Assembly (NCBI GenBank): GCA_963971305.1
Contig: OZ020313.1
Span: 56,430,203-56,494,202, forward strand
DNA: 64,000 nucleotides
Source: Arcuatula senhousia
Taxonomy: Eukaryota; Mollusca; Bivalvia; Mytilida; Mytilidae
Direction of reading: 5' to 3'
The notes beneath the pieces were generated by a model that saw only the letters and a list, made by a program, of their open reading frames with translations, did not search any database and was not told the DNA's origin. The position numbers and the translations under genes were made by a program. Positions 1 to 11,238 of this stretch are shown piece after piece; the first letter of the stretch is position 1, and each line of letters begins with the position of its first letter.

Positions 1-670
1 GTCCGCTTTGGCCTAAACAAAGTTCATTCTTTTGTGATAGCTCAAGCTGACCAGAAACGCAAACATAAAGTAAGCTTTAGATCACTTTTGAACAGGACTG
101 GACCCATTTGTATTTATCAACAAGCCTTGGCACATCTTTTTGCACAAAGCGTTCAGCATAAAACAGGAATAGAATACCATTTGGTGTGATTTCTTCCTGC
201 GCACTTGATGCTTATCATTTCGGTTCTATAATGCAGCTTTTCATTTCATATTATTAGTAAAGAATAAACAATAAATTATTTCAGGGCAGATGATTGCACA
301 AAGGAAATCAAAGGTATTTTATTTGTACAGTTGAATGTTTTTATTTTCAAAATCTTTTAAATAATATTAATGTATCTCAGATTTTTAAAATCATTACATT
401 ACGCGTAAAGGACATGAAAGCATGGCGATTCCTTTGATAGCCTTTTCAAGTTGCCCTTTTTCATTTCTTGACAATTTTACATTACCCAACACAACCTCTC
501 ACGTGTATAACGTACCAATACAATTTAGATTGAGATCATCAAACAAAAAAGGTACCCTATAACTAGTCATGTTCAAAAATAAAAATGCAAAGATCAACTA
601 AAAGTTTCCGTTTTACAGCTCAAAATATGTCTTTTTTTATTAAAAGCAAAAAATTAACCCGAAAATGAAC
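1..670. other. AT-rich non-coding, nothing recognised
   Basis: No coding similarity, RNA gene or clear repeat was seen in this stretch. Confidence 0.5.
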
Positions 671-675
671 CTAAA

Positions 676-704
676 ACCTTAGTTAGTTAGTTAGTTAGTT
701 AGTT
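676..704 (+). repeat. TTAG microsatellite
   Basis: About seven tandem TTAG/TAGT units are directly visible. It has no gene association and lies just before the dispersed repeat that starts near 735. Confidence 0.9.
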
Positions 705-734
705 ATTACTTTACTCCCAAGCAGCACGATTTCG

Positions 735-1195
735 GCTATATCCGGGAGATGAACATGAAAGTGGTGATACAAAGAACATGAAATGATGATGATGAAGTGG
801 AGGAAATGGGGACACAAGGCCAATCGGGTAGGAGAGTTTTGACTGCCACTGGAAAAAGGAGTGATGGATAGGGATGGGAAATTAAACCTCCTGCATGGGG
901 ACCTTCCGGGTCCTCTTCTTTCCGAGACCTGCAGCAGGGTTCTTTAACGTGCGAGTAACATGACATTTTTCCCAACACGGTGCACCACTATGGTTTGCGG
1001 TCAGGTTTTCCGCATTATTGCCTGACGACCCCACATCTCTCGATGTCAGGGCTGCCCCATTCAACCACCTGGGTGCACAAATCCCTGTCGCTTTGTGGGC
1101 AAAGCGGCCTGACCCGATGTCAGGCTTACCGACAAGCTTAGCGCTGCTGTGGGCCTATTCGCCACCCGGATCCCGCACGGGTATTGTATATTATA
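735..1195 (+). repeat. Dispersed repeat, family A, partial copy
   Basis: The segment from the CCACTGGAAAA block to the CCCGCACGGGT block matches 30480-30775 on the plus strand and 44605-44965 on the minus strand. Shared landmarks are AGGGCTGYCCCATTCAACMACCTG, GTCGCTTTRTGGGCWAAG and a GC-rich end. The 5' half seen in the other copies is missing. Small reading frames here are incidental, because the copies do not conserve frame. Confidence 0.75.
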
Positions 1196-1739
1196 AGCTA
1201 TATAAAACATTATTATTTTATCAGAGGTCAACAAACCACAAGGACAATTTGGTGCTCAATGGAATCCATGGAAATGGTATCAGATCAAACGTTAGACAAC
1301 CCGGATGTTGACCGAAATAAGATTAAAATGGTTTCCGATCTGAACAAAATACTTGTTAAAAATTTAGTGATTAATGTCTTGATTTTTTCTATGTTAGATC
1401 TCTTTCCATATAAATAAGATTTTCCAATGGAATGGCAGGAGCTGTATTTATTACGATAAAACAAATTCTTTATGGTAACCAAAACTATTATCTAACACTC
1501 TTACAATGTCAACATTCTTGTAATAATTGTTAGACGTTGTCGCTTGAACTTTTTTGCAGTGTGTAAAGAACATTTTTTTTCTGATTTGTTAATCGTCCTT
1601 CAATATTAGTCAGCTACATTGTACCTGTCTACCATAACTTCAATTTTTCACATGCATATATCTGTAATAGATATGTTCCTTTTTATATTAAAAAACTTTG
1701 TATCTTTGTTCAAAATGTAGATCGATAAAATACCGCCTC
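1196..1739. other. AT-rich non-coding, nothing recognised
   Basis: Short open frames are present but are low-complexity and have no recognisable domain. Confidence 0.5.
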
Positions 1740-2330
1740 TATGTATTTAGAATAAATAGAAATAATGGGATGTGGAATAAGTGAATTTGAATCAACCTAC
1801 TGATATTTGTGACAAATGATTAAATTTTGCAACGGTAAGACTACAACCAGTAGCTCGATCTGACCACTGGTCACTGCTTGCTGTTGATCAACTAACCCAA
1901 AATCATTCTAAAATGCACAAGATCGCAAACCAATACTAACTTTGTCATAGAAAGACATCTTTTTGCCAAAAGACTTTTAAAATAAAGACATCGAGTACAA
2001 ATATGCACTTAAATAATGTTTCCTGATAGAAATATTGTGGGGTTACATATTTTTTAAAATCTGTCTTTCCCAAGATGATTATTCATAACAAAGCACGAAA
2101 ATAAAAGTAAAATTAGCAACTCCATAAAGGTCCAATTTAACGAGACAAAACAAGAAACAAATGAGACGAGACTTGAAAACACCCACTGTTACTCACAATC
2201 AGCTTAGAAGCATGTGCCGACTGATGTGCTAAATCAAATATATTGGATTAACGTTTAACCCAACATTAAAACAAATAATAATTTGTTGATGTATCATCAC
2301 AGAAAAAAAAACCAATATACTTGATTGTTG
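1740..2330 (+). repeat. Degraded copy of the 13.3-kb fold-back repeat (left arm)
   Basis: AAATAGAAATAATGGGATGTGGAATAAGTG at the left, and the stretch around 2180-2320 (CACCCACTGTTACTCACAATC, GACTGATGT, then TTGATGTATCATCACA), run parallel to 13330-13360 and 13800-13940. The copies are alignable by eye but have diverged with many indels. Confidence 0.55.
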
Positions 2331-2559
2331 TAATGCTAGAAATGATACAATTATGAAAGCAATAAATATATCTTAAATAAGTAATATTATCAATATTTGT
2401 ACTGAGACTAAATTCAAATAATTTCTTCAAACGTTCAACTTATACACTTAACTCAATACTTTTTAAAGCCAGTTTTTCCTTCCAAAACAAACGCCAATAT
2501 AACAACAAAAGCCGCAAAACAAACAAAAAAATACATAAAACAACAAAAGCACAATAAGA

Positions 2560-2650
2560 AACGAACTCAAGTCTAATGAGAATGAAGTCAGTTGCTCCAA
2601 GAAAGTAAGCAGGCCTTGTCTGCTATGGCACATTCGTCTCTTTCTAATCT
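2560..2650 (-). repeat. Short fragment of a retroelement 3'-end repeat
   Basis: It matches the block around 28865-28945 (antisense to the encoded protein), sharing GCTCC-rAGAAAGTAAGCAG followed by TGCTATRGCACA. No coding sequence remains. Confidence 0.5.
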
Positions 2651-2764
2651 ATCGATTATTTTGGTAATGGCAGCAATTTAAACCTCAATTTATAGCCAAC
2701 ATCTCTAATTTTTATCAGCTAAACACATGTAAATGAGTAATCTGACCATCAAATATTATAACGA

Positions 2765-3063
2765 CAAAATCAACCGTTTCATTGACTGACAAAAAGTCTG
2801 TACAACTAGTAAAATTTAAAATGTACTTTTCCCGACAACCTTCATTTTTATTCGTCACATTTTGGTCCCAGATTTTGTGCTTCTCGTCATCAACATCACA
2901 ATTTTTCTTTATAAGAATCAGGGGGAAGAATTGGCTTCTCGGTAACTTTAATGCTAGCAGTGTTTGTATTTCTTACTATAGCACAAGAGCTACTTCCGCC
3001 AGCGTCGGTTTCAAGGCTACCTTCTATATCAGTTAAGTTACTCTATAATTTGTTGTTAAGCGG
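2765..3063 (+). pseudogene. Cys-loop channel gene fragment, broken
   Basis: This 300-bp stretch aligns along its length with 60436-60737 inside the intact channel gene, covering the end of the extracellular domain, TM1, TM2 and the start of TM3. Landmarks shared nearly base for base include CCGTTTCATTGACTGAC, GTCTGTACAACTAGTAA and ATAGCACAAGAGCTACTTCC. Single-base indels, such as in the TM1 region near 2865 and near 2905, shift the frame, so no membrane channel can be made. No intron boundary is evident at either end. It could come from a local DNA duplication or from capture by a mobile element. Divergence suggests it is not recent. Confidence 0.85.
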
Positions 3064-3440
3064 GTGACAATAAATTACATTAAAGCGTGACGTTTAAAAC
3101 ACGTAGTAAAACGGGATAGCCGAAGCGTGACAGTGTGACTGGGGCTTTACTGGACATTTGAATCTTTCTTTTTGAACGGAGCAGAGATTCACACTGAGTA
3201 GACCTACTCGACCGAAGTTTGGTATTCTTTTTTCAAAGTGTATAAATGTCTTGTGTAATGTTTTGTGGAGATCTTTGGAAATTGATACAGGATCTTTACT
3301 CAAACAGAACTTATCTACGTATTTATTATTATACGCCGTGAGCTTTTAAGTTCTTTAATCGTAAGAAGACTTGTAGATCGGATATGTGTTCATTAAGAAT
3401 AGACAAAGTATTTCCCATGCGATCTATCATAAAGATGCAA
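3064..3440. other. Non-coding, nothing recognised
   Basis: This stretch joins the channel fragment to the BEL target site. The small minus-strand frame (3094-3303) shows no domain and is not supported. Confidence 0.4.
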
Positions 3441-3449
3441 TCAACCGCA

Positions 3450-3508
3450 CGGAAATCAACAACGCAAACTCAAGTCGTAACAGGTGTTCCGGAAGAGTAT
3501 GTGTGTCC
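3450..3508 (-). repeat. Retroelement fragment, left half of BEL target site
   Basis: ATCAACAACGCAAACTC through GTTCCGGAAGAGTA matches 28852-28905. The same repeat resumes at 9848 after the BEL element, so the BEL insertion split one older repeat. The last five bases (TGTCC, 3504-3508) are the target-site duplication, repeated at 9843-9847. Confidence 0.8.
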
Positions 3509-3800
3509 TGTCGCGAAGTACGCGAGATTATTTTAATTTTTGTGGTTAATTGTTATATCTGTTAATATGATTTCTTACATTTTTTGGTAATTTCAAATCT
3601 TTATAACTTTTGGGACATTTTAACGTTGGGTCAACTTTATAATTTTCTTAAGTATTTTAAATGGGTTTCTTTCCCAGGTAGAAAATTTACTCTGTTACAA
3701 AAACATAGAATTACCCAAAACATAAAATTACTCAATGTGGAAGTAAAAAAACAACGAAAATAAATGTGAAAATATGTATTGTTAACTGTTCGACGCCACA
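3509..3800 (+). repeat. 5' LTR of BEL/Pao element
   Basis: Matches 9552-9842 end to end, bounded by TG...CA. It is followed at 3806 by TGGTGCCGGAACCCGGGA, a TGG-initial stretch that fits a tRNA primer-binding site; the exact tRNA was not assigned. Confidence 0.95.
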
Positions 3801-3902
3801 TTGAATGGTGCCGGAACCCGGGATGGGCGTAGATAAATGGATAAAGCTGTGAATTAACATTTATTAACATTTTGACTCGCGAGAAATCCAGAATTATTGA
3901 CA

Positions 3903-4343
3903 ATGTCGGTTGTATATTTGAAAGGACTCACAACAAGGTATAAGAACTTGTTAAGTGCCGAAATTAAAAAGGCCGAACAACTGTTGACTGCAACAATTAC
4001 TGATTTTGATTATGAGCCACAGATTCGTAAGGTAAATTCAAGCTACAATAGACTATGTGAATTTGGTCCAAAATTAGAAGACACATTAGAAAAACTGTCA
4101 CTTGCAATTGAAGATGCTAAGTCATCAGAAGAGTTGAAAAAACTTCAAGACCAAAATGAACTGTTTTTCAATTTATTGACTGAAATTTCATCTCGGAAGG
4201 ATGAACTTAAATCACTGGAAATAGAACTTACAAAAAGTCACAAAGAAATGACAAATATGGAAGGAGATCAAAGATTAGATAGACTCATTGACTTACAATC
4301 ACAAATGTTACAACAAATGCAAATACAACAACAAGAGCGCTAG
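3903..4343 (+). pseudogene. BEL gag N-terminal coiled-coil region
   Basis: The frame runs from ATG 3903 to TAG 4341-4343 and encodes about 146 residues, strongly charged and helical, with heptad-like Leu/Lys/Glu spacing and a Gln-rich end. It matches the usual N-terminal part of BEL/Pao Gag, which is structural and assembles particles in the cytoplasm. The next part of gag lies in the +1 frame from about 4345, so a frame change interrupts the polyprotein at the Gln-rich stretch. The cause could be a recent one-base indel or programmed frameshifting; an indel is simpler because the element also carries other lesions. An upstream TTG in frame at 3897 is not a likely start. Confidence 0.8.
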
Positions 4344-4344
4344 G

Positions 4345-7300
4345 TACAAAGAAAAACAGACAAATTCCCAAATAAACTCAGTGAACCTCCCGAAACTTGA
4401 AATTATATCATACAGTGGTGACAAACAAAAATTCCATGAATTCTGGGATCAGTTCGATTGTACCATACATAAAAACCCACGACTTTCGAATATTGAAAAG
4501 TTCACCTACTTAAAAAGCAGATTATTTGGCATAGCTCAGAGTGCAATATCCGGACTGGCATTAACAACCGAGAATTACAACGTAGCCGTTGGCATTCTTG
4601 AGGAACGTTTCGGTGATAAACAAGCAGCTGTAGATTCTCATTACATAGAACTGATAAACCTCCAATCTGCAACGAATCGGACATTTGAACTTCGTGTTTT
4701 GTACGATAAAATCGAGAGAAACCTGAGAAGTCTAGAGGCACTGGGACAAAATATTGACCAGGAAGTATTTATATCGATGATTACATCAAAACTGCCGCGT
4801 AACGTAATGATACAACTCGAAATACAGAAAGGCACAGGTACTAAGTGGACAGTTGCGACACTTCGCGATTTGTTGAAAGGGCACATCCAGGCACGTGAAT
4901 CAGCGGAAAGTCACTCGAGACAAGACAAACCGAACGAACCAAAACCGCACGCACAAGCTCCCACACAGTTCGCACCTTCAAGATTTAGATCACCACCTAC
5001 AAATCAGTTTAAACCGCGAGGCTCAGCCGAGGCGTTAGTCGCGAATACACAGGATCGCAGTCGAGGAAGCGAAACGAAAAAGCTATGTATCTATTGTAAA
5101 GCTGATCATTGGTCCGATGAATGTACTGCTTATAGAACCGTCGAAGAGCGTAAGAAACAGTTAGCTGGATTGTGTTACGTGTGTTTGAAATCGGGACACC
5201 GTTTGCAGGATTGTAAAAGTGACCGAAAATGTGTTTACTGTGGTAAAACCAAGAAACATCACCGTAGTTTATGTCTGAAAAGATTTTTGAACAATGAAGT
5301 AGCGAATGTAGTCGAAGAATCTGCTGAAGTTCCGAATACTGAGTCGAACCTTCTTTTGTCCGGAGATATTGTCTTGATGCAGACCGCACAAACCGTTCTC
5401 AGTAATGTTTCGAATACGCGTGATGAAAAAATTCGTATACTGTTAGACTGCGGAAGTCAAAGAACTTATATTACCGAAATCTTAGCGAAACGACTCATGT
5501 TAAAGACCGAAACCGTCGAAGAAATTTCTGTGGTTACCTTCGGGTCAGAAAAATCTAAAATTGTCAAAACTGCGAAAGTCGCGCTACAGATCAAACTTGC
5601 AGATGGAACATTCATGAAGATATACGCGAACGTAGTACCAAGGATCACCGGAAGTATTTGTCGAAAACCGATTTCAATTGAACAGTCACAGAATTGGGAA
5701 TACTTATGGAGTAACTTTAAACTCGCAGATACGCTTCCTACTGAACAAGAAACGTCAACGATTGAGCTGCTCATAGGGAATGATTATTATCTTGACGTGA
5801 TCTTACCGGAAAAGTTTGAGATACAGCCTGGATTATATTTACTCGGCTCGAAACTTGGTTGGCTGGTAACAGGACGCACCGCTGAACAGACTGAACGTCA
5901 CGACGAATACAGTATGTTGATAATGAACTGTGGAATTCAAACACAACCGTTGCCCGAATCGTACTGTATTACTTCCGTTGATCAATCGTTACCTATTAAA
6001 CCACCGATAGAAGAATTCTGGAATCTCGAGACAATCGGAATCCGCGAATGCGATGAAGTAATTTCCGACGATGCTAAGGCTCTGAATGACTTTAACAACT
6101 CTGTGAAATTCGAAAACAGTCGGTATTATGTTGCATGGCCTTGGAAAAACGAAGAATGTCAGTTACCAGACAACAAAGATGTGTCGTATGGACGTTTCCG
6201 CTCTCTGTTATATCGATTAAAGAACAAACCGGAACTTTTTAAGAAGTACTGTGATACAATCGATGATCAGTTGAAACTTGGAGTTATCGAGAAGGTTGAA
6301 CCCGGTGATGATAAAGACATGACTATTATGCACTACATCCCGCATCATCCCGTTTTGGATCCGACGAAACCTACAAAGGTTCGAATCGTGTATGACGCGT
6401 CAGCGAAGTCGAAATGCGAAAGTCCTAGTTTAAACGAGTGCATGTATAGGGGACCCGTCTTATTGAAAGATCTGTGTGGTTTGTTGATGCGATTCCGAAT
6501 GTACAGATTGGCCGTCATAGCTGATATAGAAAAAGCTTTCCTGCAGCTGGGTTTGAGGACAGGTGATCGTGATGCAACACGATTTTATTGGATTAAAGAC
6601 AGGACTTTACCGTTATTCGATATCAACAATGTGCAAACCTACCGATTCTGTCGCGTACCGTTTGGCGTAGTGGCAAGTCCGTTTCTATTAGCTGCAACCG
6701 TTGAGCTACATTTACAGAAATATGATACGGTGACCGCAAGAAAAGTGAAGGACAATATATACGTGGACAATGTTATCACCGGTGCTGATTCGTTAGACGA
6801 GATTAGACAGTTATACAGCGAATCAAAGAGAATGTTTACCGATGCATCTATGAACTTGAGAGATTGGTGTTCTAATTCAGCTGAATTCATGGAGGAAATT
6901 CCGGAAACCGATAAAGATAAGCGTGAAACCGTGAAAGTGCTCGGGATGCAATGGAACGTGCCAACTGATAAAATGACGATTTCGTCACCTAAGTTCACCG
7001 CTTATGACATGCGACCGACAAAGCGTGAAATCCTACAGTCAATAGCTTCTGTGTTCGATCCGTTAGGTTTGTGTGCGCCAGTGACGTTTTTAGGTAAATT
7101 GCTCTTGCAAACCTTATGGAATAAACAACTCGAATGGGATGAAAAAATCAGTGAAGACGATAATGAAATTTGGACCGAAATAGCAAATGACTTAAAACAA
7201 CTTCACACCGTTTCGATTGACCGTTGTGTTGGAATTAGCGAAACACAAGAGCTTCAGTTACTTTGCTTCAGCGATGCCTCTACTAAGGCTTACGCGTGTG

Positions 7301-7911
7301 CGATTTACTTGGGACAAGTGAACAATGACATGTGCAGAACCGATTTGATATTCTCAAAAACAAGAATCGCTCCGGTTAAGCAACTCAGCATTCCGAGACT
7401 TGAACTCTTAGCCGTAGTCATAGGCATGCGATGCCTAGCGTTTGTTAAGCAACAGTTGAAAGCTCCCGTCAAAAACACAATTCTATGGACCGACTCACAA
7501 TGTGTGATACACTGGATTGCCTCTGATAAGAAAGTAGACACGTTCGTAGATAACCGATTGCGAGAAATTAGACGAAATAGAGACATCGATATCCGTTATG
7601 TGTCCTCGCAGGACAACCCCGCAGACATAGCTAGTCGTGGTATTCATGTGACCGAATTAAAGGCTCATCCGTTATGGTGGAATGGACCGTCTTGGCTAAT
7701 GTCGTCAGAGGAAGAATGGCCAAAGTGGTCGTACAATCATCTTAAAGAGCAACAATCCGTTGAGTGTTTTGCTGGGGAGCCTCCTAAAGGAAATTTTAGC
7801 GTTCAGATAGAAAATCTAGATAAACCGTTTGGAATAGATTATGAGAAATATTCAAGTTTGATGAAACTGTTGAGAGTTACTGCGTGGATATGCGTTTCAT
7901 CCAAAAACTAA
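4345..7911 (+). pseudogene. BEL gag core, protease, reverse transcriptase and RNase H
   Basis: This long open stretch continues the polyprotein. In order it has a gag core (KLEIISYSGDKQKFHEFWDQF near 4395-4455), three Cys/His knuckle-like motifs at 5083-5280 (CIYC..H..C, CYVC..GH..C, CVYC..H..C), and an aspartic protease motif LLDCGSQRTYI near 5437-5470. The reverse transcriptase follows, with YDASAK near 6388, DIEKAFLQL near 6520 and a YVDN box near 6760 in place of YVDD. The RNase H part has FSDAST near 7265 and WTDSQC near 7486. Together these copy element RNA into DNA in a cytoplasmic particle. The stop at 7909-7911 follows a second frame change, and the integrase continues in another frame. 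The final Asp-to-Asn change in the YVDD box would add to the inactivation. Confidence 0.92.
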
Positions 7912-9464
7912 AAAAGGAAAGTGTGTCAGGTCCGTTAACCGCGAAGGAGATAGATCAAGCTAGAAACCGTTGGATTTCCTACATGCAAAGAAAGCATTTC
8001 TCGAACGAGATCGAACTGTTGAAAAAGAACAAAACGAACAACTTGATTCGTCAGTTGGGACTTACCGTGGATAATAACTCCGGATTAATCAGGTGTACTG
8101 GCAGATTGGAATATGCGGAAATCACCGAGGATGCGAAACGTCCGATTCTGATTCCAAAGAAAGACAAATTTACAAATCTGATTTTTAGCTCATTTCATTG
8201 CAAGTTGTTTCATGTAGGAGTTGCTCAAACATTATCACAAATACGTCAGTGGTACTGGATCCCAAGTGGAAGATCTGTAGTCCGCAATGTGTTACGAAAA
8301 TGCAAAAGTTGTATTAGATGGGAAGGTGGTCCGTACAAGATGCCGTTATTCCCACCCCTACCCAGCAAGCGAGTGTCCGAGTCCGTACCGTACACCTATA
8401 CTGGAATAGATTACTTTGGACCATTGTATGTAAAGACTGACAATGAACCTCGGAAAGTGTGGGTATGTCTGTTTACATGTCTCGTCGTTCGAGCAATTCA
8501 TCTAGAGTTGATGCAGGATATGTCAACCGAACAATTCTTACTAGGATTTAGACGATTTATTGCACGTTGTGGTACACCGAAGCATATAATTTCTGATAAT
8601 GCGATGCAATTCAAAGCTGCTAGTGCTGTTGTCAAACAGGAATGGACTGACGTGATTTCAGATAGAGATACATTTGACTATGTTTCCAACCGAGGAATTG
8701 AATGGAAGTTCATTGTGGAGCTGGCTCCTTGGATGGGCGGGTATTACGAGCGCCTCGTGGGATTGGTGAAAAGATCACTTCGTAAGACAATGGGAAGATC
8801 ACTCTTTACCGTAGAACAGTTGCTAACACTTCTGATAGAGATTGAAGCTGTTGTGAATAGTTGACCGTTGGTATATATCGGAGATGACATTTCCTCACAA
8901 ACTGTATTAACACCTTCATGTTTCCTGACTCCGAACAAATCAATAGGAATACCTGAAGAAATCATTGACTCAGATCCAGATTTTAAACCGCAGATGAGCT
9001 CAAAGGATAACCTCTTACAAATTTGGAAAAAGGGACAGAAACATCTTAATCGATTCTTGCAAATATGGAAATGTGACTATTTGTTAAGCCTTCGTGAAAG
9101 GACTTCTACCCACTTAAAACAGAATCGGAAGCGTTCAACTTGTGAGCCAAAGATTGGCGAGATAGTGCTGATAAAGGATGATCTTCCAAGGGGAAATTGG
9201 AAATTAGGAAAAATTGTTGAACTATACACTAGTTTCGATGGACAAACAAGATCAGCAAAAGTCTTGTTACCAACAAAGAGATGTCTAAATAGAACACTGA
9301 ATTTTCTGTTCCCGCTAGAGTGTGAAGAACTAAATATTGATGAAGAGTCCACCGAAACTGCAAAAAGTGACATTGAACCGACCAAGGACAATGAGATCAA
9401 ACCGACTCGACGTGCAGCCGCCAGGGCAAGAGAAAAGATCAAACAGTGGATTTCTGATCCTTAA
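7884..9464 (+). pseudogene. BEL integrase with internal stop
   Basis: The integrase part starts in a new frame overlapping the previous one. It has the zinc-binding HHCC region near 8194-8315 (FHCKLFHVG...CKSCIRW), then the catalytic core. The three acidic residues fall in GIDYFGP (near 8402), ISDNAMQF (near 8590) and YYERLVG (near 8743). An in-frame TGA at 8862-8864 sits where this family normally has Asn-Ser-Arg-Pro-Leu; a single C-to-T change in a CGA Arg codon would explain it. Reading resumes in the same frame to TAA 9462-9464 with the C-terminal beta-rich domain (GEIVLIKDDLPRGNWKLGKI) and a charged tail. Integrase inserts element DNA into the genome; this copy is non-functional. Confidence 0.92.
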
Positions 9465-9551
9465 TTAACCTTTTGTGAATTGTGACTGTTTAATTTGTTT
9501 GCATTAATATGAGACTTTAAAGTTTAAGGGACTTTTCTTCTTTGTTGGGAG

Positions 9552-9842
9552 TGTCGCGAAGTACGCGAGATTATTTTAATTTTTGTGGTTAATTGTTATA
9601 TCTGTTAATATGATTTCTTACATTTTTTTGGTAATTTCAAACCTTTATAACTTTTGGGACATTTTAACGTTGGGTCAACTTTATAATTTTTTTAAGTATT
9701 TTAAATGGGTTTCTTTCCCAGGCAGAAAATTTACTCTGTTACAAAAACATAAAATTACTCAAAACATAAAATTACTCAATGTGGAAGTAAAAATAACGAA
9801 AATAAATGTGAAATTATGTATTGTTAACTGTTCGCCGCCACA
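9552..9842 (+). repeat. 3' LTR of BEL/Pao element
   Basis: Counterpart of 3509-3800. It is preceded by only a short purine stretch (TTGGGAG), a weak polypurine tract. Target duplication TGTCC follows at 9843-9847. Confidence 0.95.
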
Positions 9843-9847
9843 TGTCC

Positions 9848-10142
9848 TGTCTGCTATAGTACACCTGTCGTGTTGCTAATTTTCAATTCAGTCGGTGAAA
9901 TCCGGTAAAGGAAGACAAAACAAAACTCTACGACAAACCAACATCTGCACTTATTTGAGAGATAGAAATACCATATTTGTCTACGAGTGCACGGTGTCTG
10001 CTGTAAAATTTCTTGTGTGAAGACAGCAACCATGAAGAAACAAAACCCTGTGTTTGCAAATATCTGTGCAAAACGTGACGATCTTCCAAGGAAATCGATG
10101 TAATTCCGACAAGCTCTGGAGTAACGAATCATCTGTGTTAAG
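9848..10142 (-). pseudogene. Reverse-transcriptase C-terminal region, right half of BEL target
   Basis: Minus-strand reading shows an IRYSRAC...DFLGRS block, then a decayed stretch. It matches the C-terminal region of the Penelope-like reverse transcriptases seen at 14.6-16.4 and 41.9-43.5 kb (ISQLIRYARAC...FTDFL). The nucleotide sequence aligns with 28915-29225. It is the continuation of 3450-3508, split by the BEL element. Confidence 0.7.
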
Positions 10143-10239
10143 ACACCATAAGCATGAGCAGACGGAATGTCATGTTTACCATGACATGCATGATGCTCGT
10201 TAAATTTGTTTGTTGTTTCTCATATTTCAATCTTAATAT

Positions 10240-10500
10240 TCATACTATTATTAACAACAACTTTATTTCCTTTTGATTTTCGAGGATCATTGCAATGTTG
10301 TCTATGTTTTCCACGAGGTTTAACTCATATTCTGTCATAGCATCAGAAACTTTTATGGTACGTACTACATCATCACTATAATCTTTATGGTTTGCTAGTG
10401 TGAATTTATTGCAATATGGACATTCGTGTCCGTCGCAATTCATTCGATAATCTTCATTATGTTCCATATATTGCATCATTATGGTTTTCTAGGCGTTTGT
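10240..10500 (-). pseudogene. B-box gene fragment (B-box 2 and start of coiled coil)
   Basis: Minus-strand translation gives EHNEDYRMNCDGHECPYCNK followed by LANHKDY and NLVENIDNIAMILENQKE. It aligns residue for residue with positions 69-145 of the intact protein at 16861 (EHNEKYQMYCDVHECPCCPK, MANHKDC, NMDENKENIAMIIENRK). One zinc-binding Cys is replaced by Asn at the CPxC-x-K-C position. The frame stops after the first coiled-coil heptads, and no propeller domain follows. It is a relic of the same local gene family in opposite orientation, probably not expressed as a functional TRIM-like protein. Confidence 0.8.
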
Positions 10501-10669
10501 GTGTTCCTGTTTCTTTTGCTCATCTATGCTTCTTCAATCATTCGGAACATAATCCCGTTTTAAACTCGGTACTATAAACCAATGACAGAAAACAATGTTC
10601 AAAAAGAGACGAATGTGTTGCATGTCATTTATCATAAAAAAGAAATTAATGTTTTGTATCAGATATTTA

Positions 10670-11112
10670 CTAATGAATAGACGAAACGCGCGTCAGGAGC
10701 AGCAAAATTTATTGCCATGAACTTTGTTGTCATATTTATTTCGAACACCCGTGAAGGATAGCACTGCTGGTGGAGTTTTAATTCCCCGAGATGAGCCCGC
10801 TCTGGCACTAACACCTTTGTGTTGGAGAACACATCAAAGCTTTAAATCATCCGTTTAAATTTCAAAATTGTCTAAACCCTAAGGTTCTTCCTACCCCAGA
10901 CATAGGTTATATATTATAGTAATAATTTGGTTCCCAATTTTTTTGGTTTAACTCTTCAATGCTCTTCATAATCATATAGCTTTTGACATTTTCAATATTT
11001 TTGGTAGAGCGCCTCTGATGCGTCTTGAAAGAAGCAGAGGTATAGAATTGAATAGAGGAAACGCGTGTCAGGCGTAACAAAATTAATTGTCTAGAACTTT
11101 GTTGTCATTTTT
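10670..11112 (+). repeat. Dispersed repeat with direct end repeats
   Basis: Two direct copies of AATAGACGAAACGCGCGTCAGG...AAAATTTATTGCC(A)TGAACTTTGTTGTCAT occur at 10675-10735 and 11045-11108. A GC-richer core between them includes CTCTGGCACTAACACCTTTGTG. This arrangement suggests a recombined or tandem small element. Confidence 0.5.
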
Positions 11113-11238
11113 TTTTTCATTACTGAACATACATTTGTTGACACCATTTACTTTTCTTACATGGAGCAAAAACGTCTAAAATGGTAACATTAGGATGACA
11201 AACTTTTGGAAAATTGTACAATTTTTACCATTATGGTG

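Larger units (their letters stand above)
3509..9842 (+). mobile_element. BEL/Pao LTR retrotransposon, full length but inactivated
   Basis: The element has two near-identical 291-292 bp LTRs (3509-3800, 9552-9842) starting TGTCGCGAAG and ending CGCCACA, flanked by the 5-bp duplication TGTCC. Domain order is gag coiled coil, gag core with zinc knuckles, protease, reverse transcriptase, RNase H, then integrase. This order and the integrase sequence place it in BEL/Pao. It has three lesions: a frame change near 4330, a frame change near 7884-7911, and an in-frame TGA at 8862-8864. The LTRs differ by about eight substitutions and two small indels, so insertion is moderately old. No envelope-like frame was seen. 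Confidence 0.95.

Noticed and set aside
5009..5389. Minus-strand frames inside the BEL pol region (also near 5466-5774, 6639-6998, 9077-9442)
   Set aside because: They are reflections of codon use on the plus-strand coding sequence; no domain is recognised.
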